Shown: positions 1 through 8,931 of the stretch, one piece after another | How the letters are laid out: each line of letters begins with the position of its first letter | Numbering within the stretch: position 1 is the stretch's first letter | Source: Novosphingobium sp. RL4 | GTDB taxonomy: Bacteria; Pseudomonadota; Alphaproteobacteria; Sphingomonadales; Sphingomonadaceae | Assembly: GCF_035658495.1 (NCBI RefSeq) | Contig: NZ_CP141945.1 | Location: forward strand, 558,001 to 622,000 | Direction of reading: 5' to 3' | Length of the DNA stretch: 64,000 nucleotides | Made by a program: the position numbers and the translations under genes | The notes under the pieces: generated by a model | Told to the model about the DNA's origin: nothing | What the model saw: the letters and a program-made list of their open reading frames with translations, nothing else | The model's database searches: none

Positions 1-1367
1 TGCGCGATCGGTTGCTGCCGCTTGCGGTCCATCTGCTGCAACGCCGCTCCGCCCCCGTCACTCACTACAGCATCTGGGACGGCGACCGGCTGCTTGCCGG
101 GGAACGCGACCTGGCGCCCCCGCCTCAGTACGATACCCGCACCGGCAGCACGACCAGACGCCTGCCCGCCGCCAGCTTCCCGCGCACGTACCGCAATACC
201 CCGCTTACCGGCGGCTATGTCGACCCGCGCGATGCCGGCGGCGTGATCCAGCCCGCCTACCTTCGTGACGGCCGCCTGCGCGACAAGCCCGTACGCATCG
301 CCACCGAAATCCGCCGCCTCCACCGCAACGGTCGCGCGGTGGTGGTTCAGGTGGCCGACTTCGTGGACGATCGCTGGGCCTACCAGCAGACCTACTTCTT
401 GCGCGTGCTGGGCGCGGGCGTGCTGATCGCGATGACGGCGGTGCTGCTGTTCTACTGGGCGATCACATGGGGGCTCAGGCCCTTCGCCTCACTTGCCGGG
501 CAGATCGAGACCGCGCGCCGCGAACCACCGCCGCAGTTCCGGCTCAGGCTGGAGGAGAACGCCCCGCGCGAAGCCCGTTTGCTGGCGAATTCGTTCAACG
601 CCCTCCTTGCCCGCACCGAGCGCGCCGTGGATTCGCTGCGCCAGTTCACTGCCAATGCCTCGCACCAGATGCGCACCCCGCTCGCGGTGGTCCGCATCCA
701 TCTCGACGTGCTGGAACGCTACGGCCCCGGTTCGCCGCGCGGGGCGACCGCGCTTCAGGATATCGGCAATGCCGTGCTTTCGCTGGAGCGCCTGCTGATG
801 CAGCTCATCGCGCTTGCCCGCACCGAGGAACAGGGCATTGCCGAGGACGCGAGCTTCGATCTTGCCGCCGTCGCCGCCGATCTCGTCGCGGCCCGGGTCG
901 CGCAGCCGGGAGCAGCCAGTCTCGACATCGGCTTCGAGGGGGCTGATGACGGCCCTCTCCGCGCAGCCGGCCATCCCGTGCTCGCGGCCGAGATGATCGG
1001 CAACCTGCTGGACAACGCCGTGCGCTACAACCGCCCCGACGGCACCGTTACCGTGCGCGTGCTGCGCCGCGCGGGGCGCGCCCGCGTCGAGGTGGAGGAC
1101 GATGGCCCCGGCATTGCCCGGCAGGACCGGGAGCGCGTGTTCGAACGCTTCTATCGCGCGCCGACAGAGAACGGGGCGACCGGCAGCGGCCTTGGCCTTT
1201 CCATCGTGCGCGCCCTTGCGGAGCGCATGGGCGCGCATGTCCAGCTTGAACCGGGAGCGGGCGGACGCGGCGTACTGGCGAGCATAGACTTCGCGCGCGC
1301 GCCGGCATCCGCAGCCACCGAAATCGAACAGGAAGCGCAACACTTCGCCCTCGCGACAGCTTGCTGA
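1..1367 (+). CDS. Sensor histidine kinase, 5' end outside window
   Basis: Inner-membrane two-component sensor kinase of the TctE/QseC type that autophosphorylates on histidine and passes phosphate to a response regulator, presumably encoded just upstream of the window. The frame is open to base 3, so the true start and first membrane segment are missing. Visible parts in order are a periplasmic sensor domain, a second membrane segment (about 390-480), a HAMP linker, an H-box ASHQMRTPL with the phospho-accepting His codon at 663-665, an N-box NLLDNAVRYN near 1002-1031, DDGPGI near 1098, and GSGLGLSIV near 1182. All catalytic boxes look intact. The cation symporter follows 27 bases later on the same strand, so the kinase may control uptake of a carboxylate that it or the carrier senses; that link is inference. 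Confidence 0.9.
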   Translation, partial: RDRLLPLAVHLLQRRSAPVTHYSIWDGDRLLAGERDLAPPPQYDTRTGSTTRRLPAASFPRTYRNTPLTGGYVDPRDAGGVIQPAYLRDGRLRDKPVRIATEIRRLHRNGRAVVVQVADFVDDRWAYQQTYFLRVLGAGVLIAMTAVLLFYWAITWGLRPFASLAGQIETARREPPPQFRLRLEENAPREARLLANSFNALLARTERAVDSLRQFTANASHQMRTPLAVVRIHLDVLERYGPGSPRGATALQDIGNAVLSLERLLMQLIALARTEEQGIAEDASFDLAAVAADLVAARVAQPGAASLDIGFEGADDGPLRAAGHPVLAAEMIGNLLDNAVRYNRPDGTVTVRVLRRAGRARVEVEDDGPGIARQDRERVFERFYRAPTENGATGSGLGLSIVRALAERMGAHVQLEPGAGGRGVLASIDFARAPASAATEIEQEAQHFALATAC

Positions 1368-1394
1368 CAGGGTTTTCGCTCCAGCATCAGCGCC

Positions 1395-2747
1395 ATGAGC
1401 CAAGCGCTTCCGGGCGCGGCAACAGGATCACCGATGTCCGCAAAACCTCCTTCGATCAACCCGATGATCGAGACAGCCAACCCGTCCCTCCCGCCCTCCG
1501 GCACCCGGCCGCGCAGCCGGTTCAAACCGCATCTGCAGGTGTGGCTGCTGGGCGGCTTCCTCCTCGGCATGGGCGGCGGCACGCTGGCCGGGCTGTTCGC
1601 CGGAGATTCGCCCGCCACGGCGCTGCTGATGCACTGGTTCGTCAGGCCGGTGGAGCAGGCGTTCCTTTTCGCGCTGTTCCTGCTGATCGTGCCGCTGCTC
1701 GTATCCGCGATCGTCAGCGGCATAGCGCGAATCCGCAACATGGCGGGAATGCGGCAACTGCTGGTGTCGACGCTGGCGCACATGCTGGCCGCGTCCGTCG
1801 CCGCCGCGCTCATCGGGCTGGCCATGGCCAACCTCTTTCGCCCGGGCGACGTGGTGCCCGCCGAGATCGGCCAGCAACTTCTGGCGGCAAGCCATGCCCC
1901 CGCTTCGCCGGGCATGATCGACACGCTGTTCTCCTACGCCGCGGTCGAGCGGCCCATAAAGATCGTCATCATCGCATCGGTACTGGCCGGCATGGTCCTG
2001 ACCTTCCTGCGCACGCGGCGGACCGGCCACGTTCTGGCGACCAGCGAGCGGGTGTTCGATGCCGGTATGCACGTGCTCGCCCATGTGGCGCGGCTCGCGC
2101 CCGTTGCGGTCACCTGCTTCATGTTCGACCTGACGCTCGTGTTCGGCTGGCATTTGCTGCTGTACCTCAGCGCCTATGTTGCGGTGGTGGTGGCGGCACT
2201 CCTGCTGCAGATCGCGCTGACATTCTTCGCCGTGGTCTGGATGCGCGGCGAAGTGACGCCGCTGGCGTTCCTGCGCGGCGTGCAGGAGCCAGCCGTCATC
2301 GCCTTCTGCACATCCTCCTCCAACGCCACCCTGCCGAGCGCGCTGCGGGCCGCCGAACTTGACTTGCGCCTGCCCCCGCGCGTTGCCCGGCTGGTGCTGG
2401 GCACCGGAACCATCGCGAACCAGGGCGGCACCGCGATCTACACGGCCGTGACGGTCCTTTTCATCGCCCAGTTCTTCGGCATGGACCTTTCGCTCGGACG
2501 GCAGGGCCTTGTACTGGTGGTCGCCGCCCTGGCGGGCATGGGCACGATCGGCGTCCCTGCCGGCTCGCTGCCGACCGTCGCCGCCGTCCTCGCGCTCACC
2601 GGCCTCCCGGCAGAAGGCATCGGCCTTGTCATCGGAGTGGACCGGCTGCTCGACATGTTCCGCACGATGGTCAACGTGGTGGGAGACATCGCCATCGCCA
2701 CCGCAGTGTCGCACGACCGGCGCAAGCGCAGCCTGCCGAAGATGTAG
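1395..2747 (+). CDS. Dicarboxylate/amino acid:cation symporter (DAACS family)
   Basis: Inner-membrane secondary carrier of the GltP/DctA (glutamate transporter) fold that takes up a dicarboxylate or acidic amino acid with protons or sodium. The 450 residues match the family length. Family marks seen are the serine-rich re-entrant loop SSSNATLP (307-314), GTGTIANQGGTA (336-347), where many relatives have NMDGTA, and the last helical region GVDRLLDMFRTMVNVVGD (414-431), which carries the substrate-binding residues. At least eight hydrophobic segments are visible. A second in-frame ATG lies at 1434 and could be the true start, because the first 13 residues look unstructured and no strong ribosome binding site precedes either codon. 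It lies directly downstream of a sensor kinase. Substrate cannot be named from sequence. Confidence 0.92.
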   Translation: MSQALPGAATGSPMSAKPPSINPMIETANPSLPPSGTRPRSRFKPHLQVWLLGGFLLGMGGGTLAGLFAGDSPATALLMHWFVRPVEQAFLFALFLLIVPLLVSAIVSGIARIRNMAGMRQLLVSTLAHMLAASVAAALIGLAMANLFRPGDVVPAEIGQQLLAASHAPASPGMIDTLFSYAAVERPIKIVIIASVLAGMVLTFLRTRRTGHVLATSERVFDAGMHVLAHVARLAPVAVTCFMFDLTLVFGWHLLLYLSAYVAVVVAALLLQIALTFFAVVWMRGEVTPLAFLRGVQEPAVIAFCTSSSNATLPSALRAAELDLRLPPRVARLVLGTGTIANQGGTAIYTAVTVLFIAQFFGMDLSLGRQGLVLVVAALAGMGTIGVPAGSLPTVAAVLALTGLPAEGIGLVIGVDRLLDMFRTMVNVVGDIAIATAVSHDRRKRSLPKM

Positions 2748-2852
2748 CAGACTGGCGCGTTCTTGTGTTAACGGAATGGATTTCCAAGCCCCTTATCTTG
2801 CGGCTCTTCCCCGGAACCAAAGCATCCCATCCCACTCGAAAGGAATTTCGTA

Positions 2853-3566
2853 ATGGCTCGCTTCACTGGAAAGAAGGCGCTCGTCATCGGCGGCAGCCGC
2901 GGCATCGGCGCCTCGATCGTCCAACGCCTGGCCGGGGAAGGCGCATCGGTGACATTCACTTACGCCGGATCGCGGGACGCGGCCGAGGCACTGGCCGCGG
3001 AAACCGGCTCCACCGCCGTACGATCCGACGCTTCCGACCGCGATGCGCTGATCGCCACTGTCAGCGAGGCGGGCGCGATCGACATCCTCGTCGTCAGCGC
3101 CGGTCTTCTGGTCATCGGCGATCCGCTCGAACTCGATCCCGACGCCATCGACCGCATGATCGACGTGAATGTACGAGCGCCCTACTTCGCCTCGGTCGAG
3201 GCGGCGCGGTCCATGCCCGAAGGTGGGCGCATCATCGTGATCGGTTCGACCAACGGAGACCGCATGCCGTTTGCCGGAGGCGCGGCCTATGCGCTCACCA
3301 AGTCGGCGATCCAGGGCATGGCGCGCGGTCTTGCCCGCGATTTCGGCCCGCGCGGCATTACCGTCAACGTCGTCCAGCCCGGCCCGGTCGATACCGAGAT
3401 GAACCCTGCCGACGGCGGCATCGCAGAGGCTCTCCACGGCTTCATGGCGCTGCCCCGCCACGGCAAGCCGGACGAAATCGCGAACCTCGTCGCATGGCTG
3501 GCGAGCGAGGAAGCCGGTTTCGTCACCGCCGGGCTCTACACAATCGACGGCGGCTTCGCGGCCTGA
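2853..3566 (+). CDS. SDR family oxidoreductase
   Basis: Classical short-chain dehydrogenase/reductase of 237 residues, cytoplasmic, NAD(P)-dependent, substrate unknown. The cofactor loop is GGSRGIG (13-19), and the catalytic set is Ser132 in IGSTNG and Tyr146-x3-Lys150 in YALTK. The usual NNAG motif after strand 4 reads VSAG (81-84), a departure from the family norm. A strong ribosome binding site AAAGGAA lies just before the ATG. It stands alone between the symporter and the converging TonB gene, with about 105 bases upstream for its own promoter. The nearest relatives by pattern are FabG-like reductases that regenerate or reduce small carbonyl compounds; no pathway is implied by the neighbours. 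Confidence 0.9.
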   Translation: MARFTGKKALVIGGSRGIGASIVQRLAGEGASVTFTYAGSRDAAEALAAETGSTAVRSDASDRDALIATVSEAGAIDILVVSAGLLVIGDPLELDPDAIDRMIDVNVRAPYFASVEAARSMPEGGRIIVIGSTNGDRMPFAGGAAYALTKSAIQGMARGLARDFGPRGITVNVVQPGPVDTEMNPADGGIAEALHGFMALPRHGKPDEIANLVAWLASEEAGFVTAGLYTIDGGFAA

Positions 3567-3615
3567 CCGAGGGTCGCGGCGCTTACAGGTGCCGCGCCTG
3601 CCGCCATTTCCGGCC

Positions 3616-4407
3616 TTATTGCGTGAAAAATTCCACCGGAACCGTAAGCCTCTGCGGATCGGGTCTGTCCGCGGGTATCGCAGGCAAGGGCTGAGCCCGG
3701 CGGATCGTGGCAAGGGCTGCGCCGTCCAGCAAAGCCGAACCGGACGATCGGCCGATTCTCGCCGAAAGCACGCGCCCCTCGCGGTTCATGGTGAACTGGA
3801 CATAGACGATCCCCTGCTCTCCGCGAGATCGCGCCGTCGCCGGATAGCGGCGATATCTTTCCATATGGGAGAGCAGCAGGGCTTCCCACGTCACCTTCGC
3901 GTCATTCGCCGCCCGTTCGGCAGGCGGTGCGGGAAGCGATCGCGGGGCGGTGGTTTCCGGAACGGCCTCCGCCACCGAGGCAGGTTCGGCCGGGGGCCGG
4001 GCCGGCGATGAGGGGACCGAAGGATCGCTTTCCGGCTCCAGCGGCGGCGGGGCCTCACTGCTTTCCGGTTGCGCCTGCGCTTTCTGCTCCACCTTCCTCG
4101 GACCTTCCGGCACTTGCATGTCCGGCTCGGGCGGAGCGGCGGGAGGCTTGAATTCGAGCAGCAGCGGCCGGGAGGATTCCGCCGCCGTGGGCACGATCCG
4201 CCAGAACACGGAACCGAGCGCCAGCGCGGCAAGGATCAGGAAAGTCGTGCTGCCAAGCCCCATGCACCGGGTCAGCCGGTCCGGCGGCAGGTCCGCATAG
4301 CGCGTTCGCCCCGGCGTGCGGTAAGATTCCTCCGCCGGCGCGCAGGCTCTTGCCCCGCGCGGCTCCCGGTGGCCGCAGTCGTCCCGTATCTCAGGCGAAG
4401 CTGGCAT
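3616..4407 (-). CDS. tonB: TonB-family energy transducer
   Basis: Inner-membrane protein that, with ExbB/ExbD, transmits proton-motive force to outer-membrane receptors. It has a short cytoplasmic head, a single membrane segment (about residues 49-68, MGLGSTTFLILAALALGSVF), a long Pro/Glu/Ala-rich periplasmic spacer (about 80-175) and a C-terminal TonB domain containing YRRYPATARSRGEQG and a VYVQFTMNREGRV-like strand. The start at 4407 overlaps the end of the heme oxygenase gene by 17 bases, so the two are translationally coupled. A later ATG at 4263 would give a protein beginning at the membrane helix. As last gene of the heme operon it probably serves the fused heme receptor specifically. 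No exbB or exbD is present in the window. Confidence 0.88.
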   Translation of the reverse strand: MPASPEIRDDCGHREPRGARACAPAEESYRTPGRTRYADLPPDRLTRCMGLGSTTFLILAALALGSVFWRIVPTAAESSRPLLLEFKPPAAPPEPDMQVPEGPRKVEQKAQAQPESSEAPPPLEPESDPSVPSSPARPPAEPASVAEAVPETTAPRSLPAPPAERAANDAKVTWEALLLSHMERYRRYPATARSRGEQGIVYVQFTMNREGRVLSARIGRSSGSALLDGAALATIRRAQPLPAIPADRPDPQRLTVPVEFFTQ

Positions 4408-4990
4408 CGGCTAGGGCCTGCACCCGGGCGAAGGCTGCATTGGCTCCGGCAATGGTGCGCGCCTCTTCCGCTTCGGAGAGTTCAACGGCATTCAGCGCGG
4501 CCGTGAAGGCGCGCCAATGTGCGGCGGGGCCCTCCGGCGCGGGCGCAAGATGGAGTGCCCCGTGTGTATCCGACATCCCCAGCCTTGCCGCCTCCTTGCG
4601 CAGCAGCGCCGCCCCCATGTTCGAACCCTCGGCAACATAGAGCCAGCCCAGCGCGGTGGGCACGTCCGGCTCTGCATCCGGAAGGAAGACCGGCGGCGCC
4701 TCTGCCCGGGGGAGCGGAACCTTCAGGTCATGCAGGTCCGCCGCGATCAGCGCCAGCCGCCGCCGACCGTCCAGCCCCGGCAGCAGCACGCGCAGCCGGG
4801 GGACATCGTAAAGCGCATCGATATCGCGGTGAAAGCCATACTGCATCGTCGCGAAGCGAATGTAACCGTCGAGGCTGGCGAAAGAGGCCGCTTCCATGAT
4901 CGAACGATCCAGCCTGTCATGCGTGGCATGGGTTGCGCCTTTGAGCCGGGCGGCGCGGGTATCTTCAAGGGTTCTGGTGGTCATGGGCAT
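4391..4990 (-). CDS. Biliverdin-producing heme oxygenase
   Basis: Cytoplasmic enzyme that opens heme to biliverdin, carbon monoxide and ferrous iron, the step that releases iron from imported heme. Its 199 residues fit the bacterial HemO/PigA/BphO class. The expected proximal-histidine helix reads THATHDRLDRS, with His24 the likely heme ligand. The distal helix reads GWLYVAEGSNMGAALL (115-130) with the glycines that let the helix kink over heme. It starts 9 bases after the receptor stop codon and overlaps tonB, so receptor, oxygenase and TonB form one operon. A bacteriophytochrome-linked oxygenase would look similar, but the receptor and TonB neighbours favour iron acquisition. Confidence 0.9.
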   Translation of the reverse strand: MPMTTRTLEDTRAARLKGATHATHDRLDRSIMEAASFASLDGYIRFATMQYGFHRDIDALYDVPRLRVLLPGLDGRRRLALIAADLHDLKVPLPRAEAPPVFLPDAEPDVPTALGWLYVAEGSNMGAALLRKEAARLGMSDTHGALHLAPAPEGPAAHWRAFTAALNAVELSEAEEARTIAGANAAFARVQALADASFA

Positions 4991-4999
4991 GTCCTTCGA

Positions 5000-7900
5000 T
5001 CAGAAGCGGTAGCTGACGCCGAGGCGGATATGGTGAAGGTCCGCGTCCGAGCGCACCTTGCGGCCGTTGGCGATGTTCGAGCTGCCCGGGCCGTTGACAT
5101 ATTCCCAGGATACGGTCCCGTCGTCGTGCCAGGTGACGTCGAAGTCGCTGTAGGCGATACTCACGCCTTCGCGGGCCTTTGCGAAGCTGAAGGTCTTCCG
5201 CTCGAAGCGGGCGTAACTGTATTCCGCGCGGACCGACCAGTGATCGCCGATCGCCCGCTCCACCCCGCCGCCCAGCACGAACCCTTGCCGGTTCTTGCGA
5301 TCCTCTTCGGCGAAGAGATGCTCCAGCGCGCTGCCGATGCCGCGGTTCTGCGCGTCGACGGAACGATACTGGTTGCGGGTCTGCGTTTCGCGCAGCCAGC
5401 CGATGCCGCCGGTGCCGTAGATCAGCGTGCGGCCGAGCGAATAGCCCAGCTTGCCGCGCAGGGTGATCATGCGATCCCAGTTGTAGCGCGTGTCCGATTC
5501 GAGCTGGTGGTTGTTGCGCAACCACTGGGTCGCGGTGCTTTCCTCCGAAACCAGCACGCCGGACCAACTACCGAGGTTGCCCGCCGAAATGTCGGCCTCC
5601 ACGCCCAGCACGAGGTTGCCGGGCAACTGGTAGTTGTAACCGGCATGAAGCCCGCCCAGCACGTTGCGCATCTTCTGGTCGATGCGGCTGCCGTTCTCGA
5701 TGTCGGCGGCTTGGCCCATGCTGTCGGTCACGCTGCCGCCGGTCTTGCCGAGGCCGTAGCCGAAGTCGGCGCCGATATAGGGCCCGGTCCAGTCGGCAGC
5801 ATCCTCGTTGGCCCATCCGCTGAACCAGTTCGCCGGCCACAGCGCCGTTTTCGAGCCGAGCTTTCCGGTAAGGCCGATACGGAAGGTCCGTCCCGGCGCC
5901 GGGATATAGCCCAGGCTCATGGCCTCGGTGTAATAGCGGTCGGTGACGTTATCGAGGCTCCAGTCGAGCGAGAGCGCGTCCGTCACCTTGAACTGCCCGG
6001 TCAGGTCCAGCAGCACATAGGGGTTCCACGCGATCGCCGAGATCAGCGGCATGTAGCCGCTCTGCGGGACTTGCGCGCCGACCGCGCGCTTGCCCGTGTA
6101 AGTCAGGCGCCCGCCCAGCATGGCGCGCTCGGCCAGGAACTTCTGACTGACCGCGAGATTGGCCGACCACCGGGGCGGGATGTAGTTTGTGGCATAGTCC
6201 GAGGCGAGCGAGCTTTCCACGCAGCCCGTGGCCGCGTCCTTGCAAAAGGCGATATGATCGTAATAGGTCGCTCCCGCATCCACCGAGAGGCCGCCGGTAC
6301 GGTAGCTCAGGCTGCCTTCCACGCCCCGGAACTGCGCGCGGTCGATGTTGAACATCTGCATCGCGAAGAACGCCGAAATGTATCGCCGGGCGATATAGCC
6401 GTCGATGTCGTTGTCGAACCATGCCAGCTTGACGCCCAGTTCGTCACCGTCCGCAAGAACGCCCTTGCGCGAGTAGTTCATGCCCGCTTCCCAGTTATGG
6501 GCCTCTTCCTTGTGCAGGTCGGGGTTGGCGATCATGAAGAAGCCGGTGGTCGCCTCCATCAGCGAGGGCAGACGCGCGGCCTGCTTGTAGCTGGCGAAGA
6601 GCTGCAGCCCGTCCACCGGCATGAGCGTGGCACCCAGCGAGAAACTCACCGCGTCCTCGCTGCGATCGAAGATATCGGTGTGGTAAGTGGTGCCAGACTG
6701 TTCGTCCTGCAACTTGTACTTCTGGTAGCGCAGGCCCGCATCGAGGCGCAGCCAGGTCATGGGCTCCAGCGCAGCCTGCCCGAACACGCTCGTTTCCCGC
6801 CGCGTGCCTTCACGCCCGGGTGCGAGCGAACCGTTGTTATTCCAGCCATCCACTGGGCCGGTCCGCTCCCGCAGGAACGAGGCGCCATAGTCGGCCGAGA
6901 GCAGGCCCAGCGGCGTCAACACGCGTGAACCGTTGCCGATGTCCACGCCAAGCCCGTTCACGAAGCGGCGCGTCTGGTCGGTCTGGAGCAACGAGGCCGC
7001 GCTTTCGCGAAGGTTCGATATCCAGCCATTCAGCTTCAGGTCCACCAGGTCGGTCGCCGGGTTCCAGCGATAGCGCGCGGTCACGCGGTCGAGGCCGGTG
7101 TGCGAGAGCGGATAGGTTTGCAGGACCGTGCCGGAGGCGGAGCCCGTGGAACCGGGATAATTCTCGCCGAAGTCGCTCCAGTAACCGCCGTAGCCCAGTT
7201 CGAGCACATGGTCTGCGGCCGGGCGCAAGGTGGCCTTGAGCAGCACCGATTCCGCATCGGTAGAGGTGTTGAGCACTTCCTCGCCGCCAACGAAAGGCGT
7301 CGAGCCGTAGCGGTCGTAGAACTGCACCGCACGCTCGCAGAGCGAGGCGAGGCTGCCGGAAGCTGCCCCTGCGGCGCAGAACGCAGAAGGCGTGCCGGTC
7401 GCCTCGGGCGCATGCTTGCCGTTGGCGCCGGCATGGTAGTTACCGGTGCGCCGGAACGAATAGCCCGCCACCAGGTCCACGAAATCGCCCTTGCGCGCGA
7501 AGACCAGACTGCCGGCGCCGCCCGTGGGCGAGAAGAAACCTGGCCGGTTGCGTTCCCGCGTGGCCGCCAGCGTATCGCCGTTGTAGGACGAGGGCGCCAG
7601 CAGCGAGCGAGTCATGTTCGAGCCGGGCTCGGTGCTGTTGTTCGACAGCGAGGCCTTGATGCGAAGGCCCACGGTCTCGCCTTCGGGAACGATGTCGTCG
7701 GCGGAAAGAGTCGTCATGCTGACCGACCCACCGATGCCGCCGGCAATCGGATTGCCCATTGAGGGGCCCTTCTCGATAGCGACGTGGCTGATGAAATCGG
7801 GGTCCACGAAACTGCGATTGCTGGTGCCCTGATATCCGCGATAGACCGTCGTGCCGTTGATCGCGCCGTCCACTGTCACCGGCACACGGCCCTGCCCCTG

Positions 7901-8545
7901 AAGGCCGCGGATGTTCACGTCCAGTCCGCCGCTGGTGCGCGCCTCTCCGGAGATCACGCCGGTCGCGCCGCGCAGCATGTCGGCTGGCGACTGGCCGGGA
8001 TAGGCCTCCAGCGTCTCGCGGGTGATGACGCTGACCGAGCCGGGCGTGGAATAGACGGTGCCTGCCGTACCATCCCATCCGGCCACCCTGCCATTGCCGC
8101 CGCTAGCACCGTCGCCGTTTCCCCCACCAGCCGATCCCGAGGCGCCCTCGACACGCAGCGTGCCGAGCTGGACCACACCGGCCTCCGCCTGAAGCGCCCG
8201 CTCGACCGTGAAGGTGTTGGCGCTCGTCCGCCGTGCGGTCAGGCCGCTCCCGGCGAGCAGGCGCGAAAGCGCAGCGGCCGGGTTGTGGCGCCCCTTGATG
8301 CCCCCGCTGGTGCGGCCTGCCACGAGCGCACTGTCGTAGACGAGTTCGACCCCGCTCTGCTCCGCGAAATCGTTCAGCGCATCGGCGAGGCTGCCCGCCG
8401 CAACGTCATAGCTGCGGGCGGACTGCGCCGCCGCAGGCGTGCTCGCGGCAAAGACGCCGGAGAGACCGGCCGAAGCCAGCAGCACGGCCTGGACCAGTGT
8501 CCGCATTTCGCCCTTGCGCGCACGGCGCGCTTTGGAATTGTCCAT
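5000..8545 (-). CDS. Heme-type TonB-dependent receptor fused to a second outer-membrane beta-barrel
   Basis: Outer-membrane heme or hemoprotein receptor of about 1,181 residues, far longer than the usual 700-900. Order of parts: signal peptide ending near AAAQSA; an STN signalling domain (starting SYDVAAGSLADALNDF) that contacts FecR; a plug; and a 22-strand barrel with heme-receptor motifs related to FRAP/NPNL (QAARLPSLME, then NPDLHKEEAHNWE). The barrel ends at about residue 895 with PGRTFRIGLTGKLG instead of a terminal aromatic. A linker follows, then a complete Omp25/OmpA-like small barrel beginning DWTGPYIGADFGYG (from about base 5785) and ending GVSYRF. The start at 8545 is chosen because AAGGGGG lies 8 bases upstream; ATG codons at 8563 and 8551 are alternatives. 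First gene of the heme operon and probable target of the upstream FecI/FecR. Confidence 0.88.
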   Translation of the reverse strand: MDNSKARRARKGEMRTLVQAVLLASAGLSGVFAASTPAAAQSARSYDVAAGSLADALNDFAEQSGVELVYDSALVAGRTSGGIKGRHNPAAALSRLLAGSGLTARRTSANTFTVERALQAEAGVVQLGTLRVEGASGSAGGGNGDGASGGNGRVAGWDGTAGTVYSTPGSVSVITRETLEAYPGQSPADMLRGATGVISGEARTSGGLDVNIRGLQGQGRVPVTVDGAINGTTVYRGYQGTSNRSFVDPDFISHVAIEKGPSMGNPIAGGIGGSVSMTTLSADDIVPEGETVGLRIKASLSNNSTEPGSNMTRSLLAPSSYNGDTLAATRERNRPGFFSPTGGAGSLVFARKGDFVDLVAGYSFRRTGNYHAGANGKHAPEATGTPSAFCAAGAASGSLASLCERAVQFYDRYGSTPFVGGEEVLNTSTDAESVLLKATLRPAADHVLELGYGGYWSDFGENYPGSTGSASGTVLQTYPLSHTGLDRVTARYRWNPATDLVDLKLNGWISNLRESAASLLQTDQTRRFVNGLGVDIGNGSRVLTPLGLLSADYGASFLRERTGPVDGWNNNGSLAPGREGTRRETSVFGQAALEPMTWLRLDAGLRYQKYKLQDEQSGTTYHTDIFDRSEDAVSFSLGATLMPVDGLQLFASYKQAARLPSLMEATTGFFMIANPDLHKEEAHNWEAGMNYSRKGVLADGDELGVKLAWFDNDIDGYIARRYISAFFAMQMFNIDRAQFRGVEGSLSYRTGGLSVDAGATYYDHIAFCKDAATGCVESSLASDYATNYIPPRWSANLAVSQKFLAERAMLGGRLTYTGKRAVGAQVPQSGYMPLISAIAWNPYVLLDLTGQFKVTDALSLDWSLDNVTDRYYTEAMSLGYIPAPGRTFRIGLTGKLGSKTALWPANWFSGWANEDAADWTGPYIGADFGYGLGKTGGSVTDSMGQAADIENGSRIDQKMRNVLGGLHAGYNYQLPGNLVLGVEADISAGNLGSWSGVLVSEESTATQWLRNNHQLESDTRYNWDRMITLRGKLGYSLGRTLIYGTGGIGWLRETQTRNQYRSVDAQNRGIGSALEHLFAEEDRKNRQGFVLGGGVERAIGDHWSVRAEYSYARFERKTFSFAKAREGVSIAYSDFDVTWHDDGTVSWEYVNGPGSSNIANGRKVRSDADLHHIRLGVSYRF

Positions 8546-8563
8546 CGTCATTGCCCCCTTCAT

Positions 8564-8667
8564 TCACCCGGCAATCGCTATTGCGACGCATATTCACAAA
8601 TGAAGACGAAGGCGGCGCGCGATAGGAAACCTCGAACGTTCAAAAAAATTCGCGGCCTGCAGGATTA
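8564..8667 (-). promoter_or_regulatory. Leader and probable ECF-dependent promoter of the heme receptor operon
   Basis: About 100 non-coding bases between the MITE and the receptor start. It holds the AAGGGGG ribosome binding site and an AT-richer stretch (8640-8650 is a run of A). By analogy with FecI systems the sigma-dependent promoter should lie here, but I could not assign -35/-10 elements by eye. Confidence 0.35.
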
Positions 8668-8931
8668 GGTCGTAAACTCATAAACGGCACCATCGAGGTT
8701 TGAGGCAAAATGGCTCAGCGCAAGAAGGTAAGGCGATGGAATATGTCGATATTTCAAGCCTTCCCGACGCAGCGATGGGCCATTTTGGTCAAATCCCGAA
8801 GGGACGTCCAAATGGCTTCCATCTCGGGCCGAAGCTGCCTTGGACGGGCAACCAGCCCGCCCGGCGGCACCTTCGGCCCGAGCTGTTCGCCATTTGGGCG
8901 CCTCGATGGTGCCGTTTATGAGTTTACGACC
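8668..8931. mobile_element. 264-bp MITE-like element with 31-bp perfect terminal inverted repeats
   Basis: Perfect inverted repeats of 31 bases (8668-8698, beginning GGTCGTAAACTCATAAAC, and 8901-8931) bound a short element flanked by TA on both sides (8666-8667 and 8932-8933), the target duplication expected for IS630-like or some IS5-group transposases. Inner nested repeats (CTCGGGCCGAAG near 8823 with CTTCGGCCCGAG near 8871; CCAAATGGC near 8808 with GCCATTTGG near 8890) mean the transcript could fold into one long hairpin. Its 75-codon frames have no transposase character, so it is non-autonomous. It inserted into the stop codon of fecR: removing it with one TA restores GAC TAA, whereas now the codon is TAG with the G supplied by the element. 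It separates fecR from the receptor. Confidence 0.85.

Noticed and set aside
1151..3713. Several long minus-strand frames opposite the kinase, symporter and SDR
   Set aside because: They are shadows of genes with intact catalytic motifs; none has a coherent signal, domain or start site.
4517..6928. An 803-codon open frame on the plus strand opposite the heme oxygenase and receptor genes
   Set aside because: It is the antisense of well-supported genes; high GC content keeps this frame free of stops, and its protein is Arg/Ala/Gly-rich without any domain.
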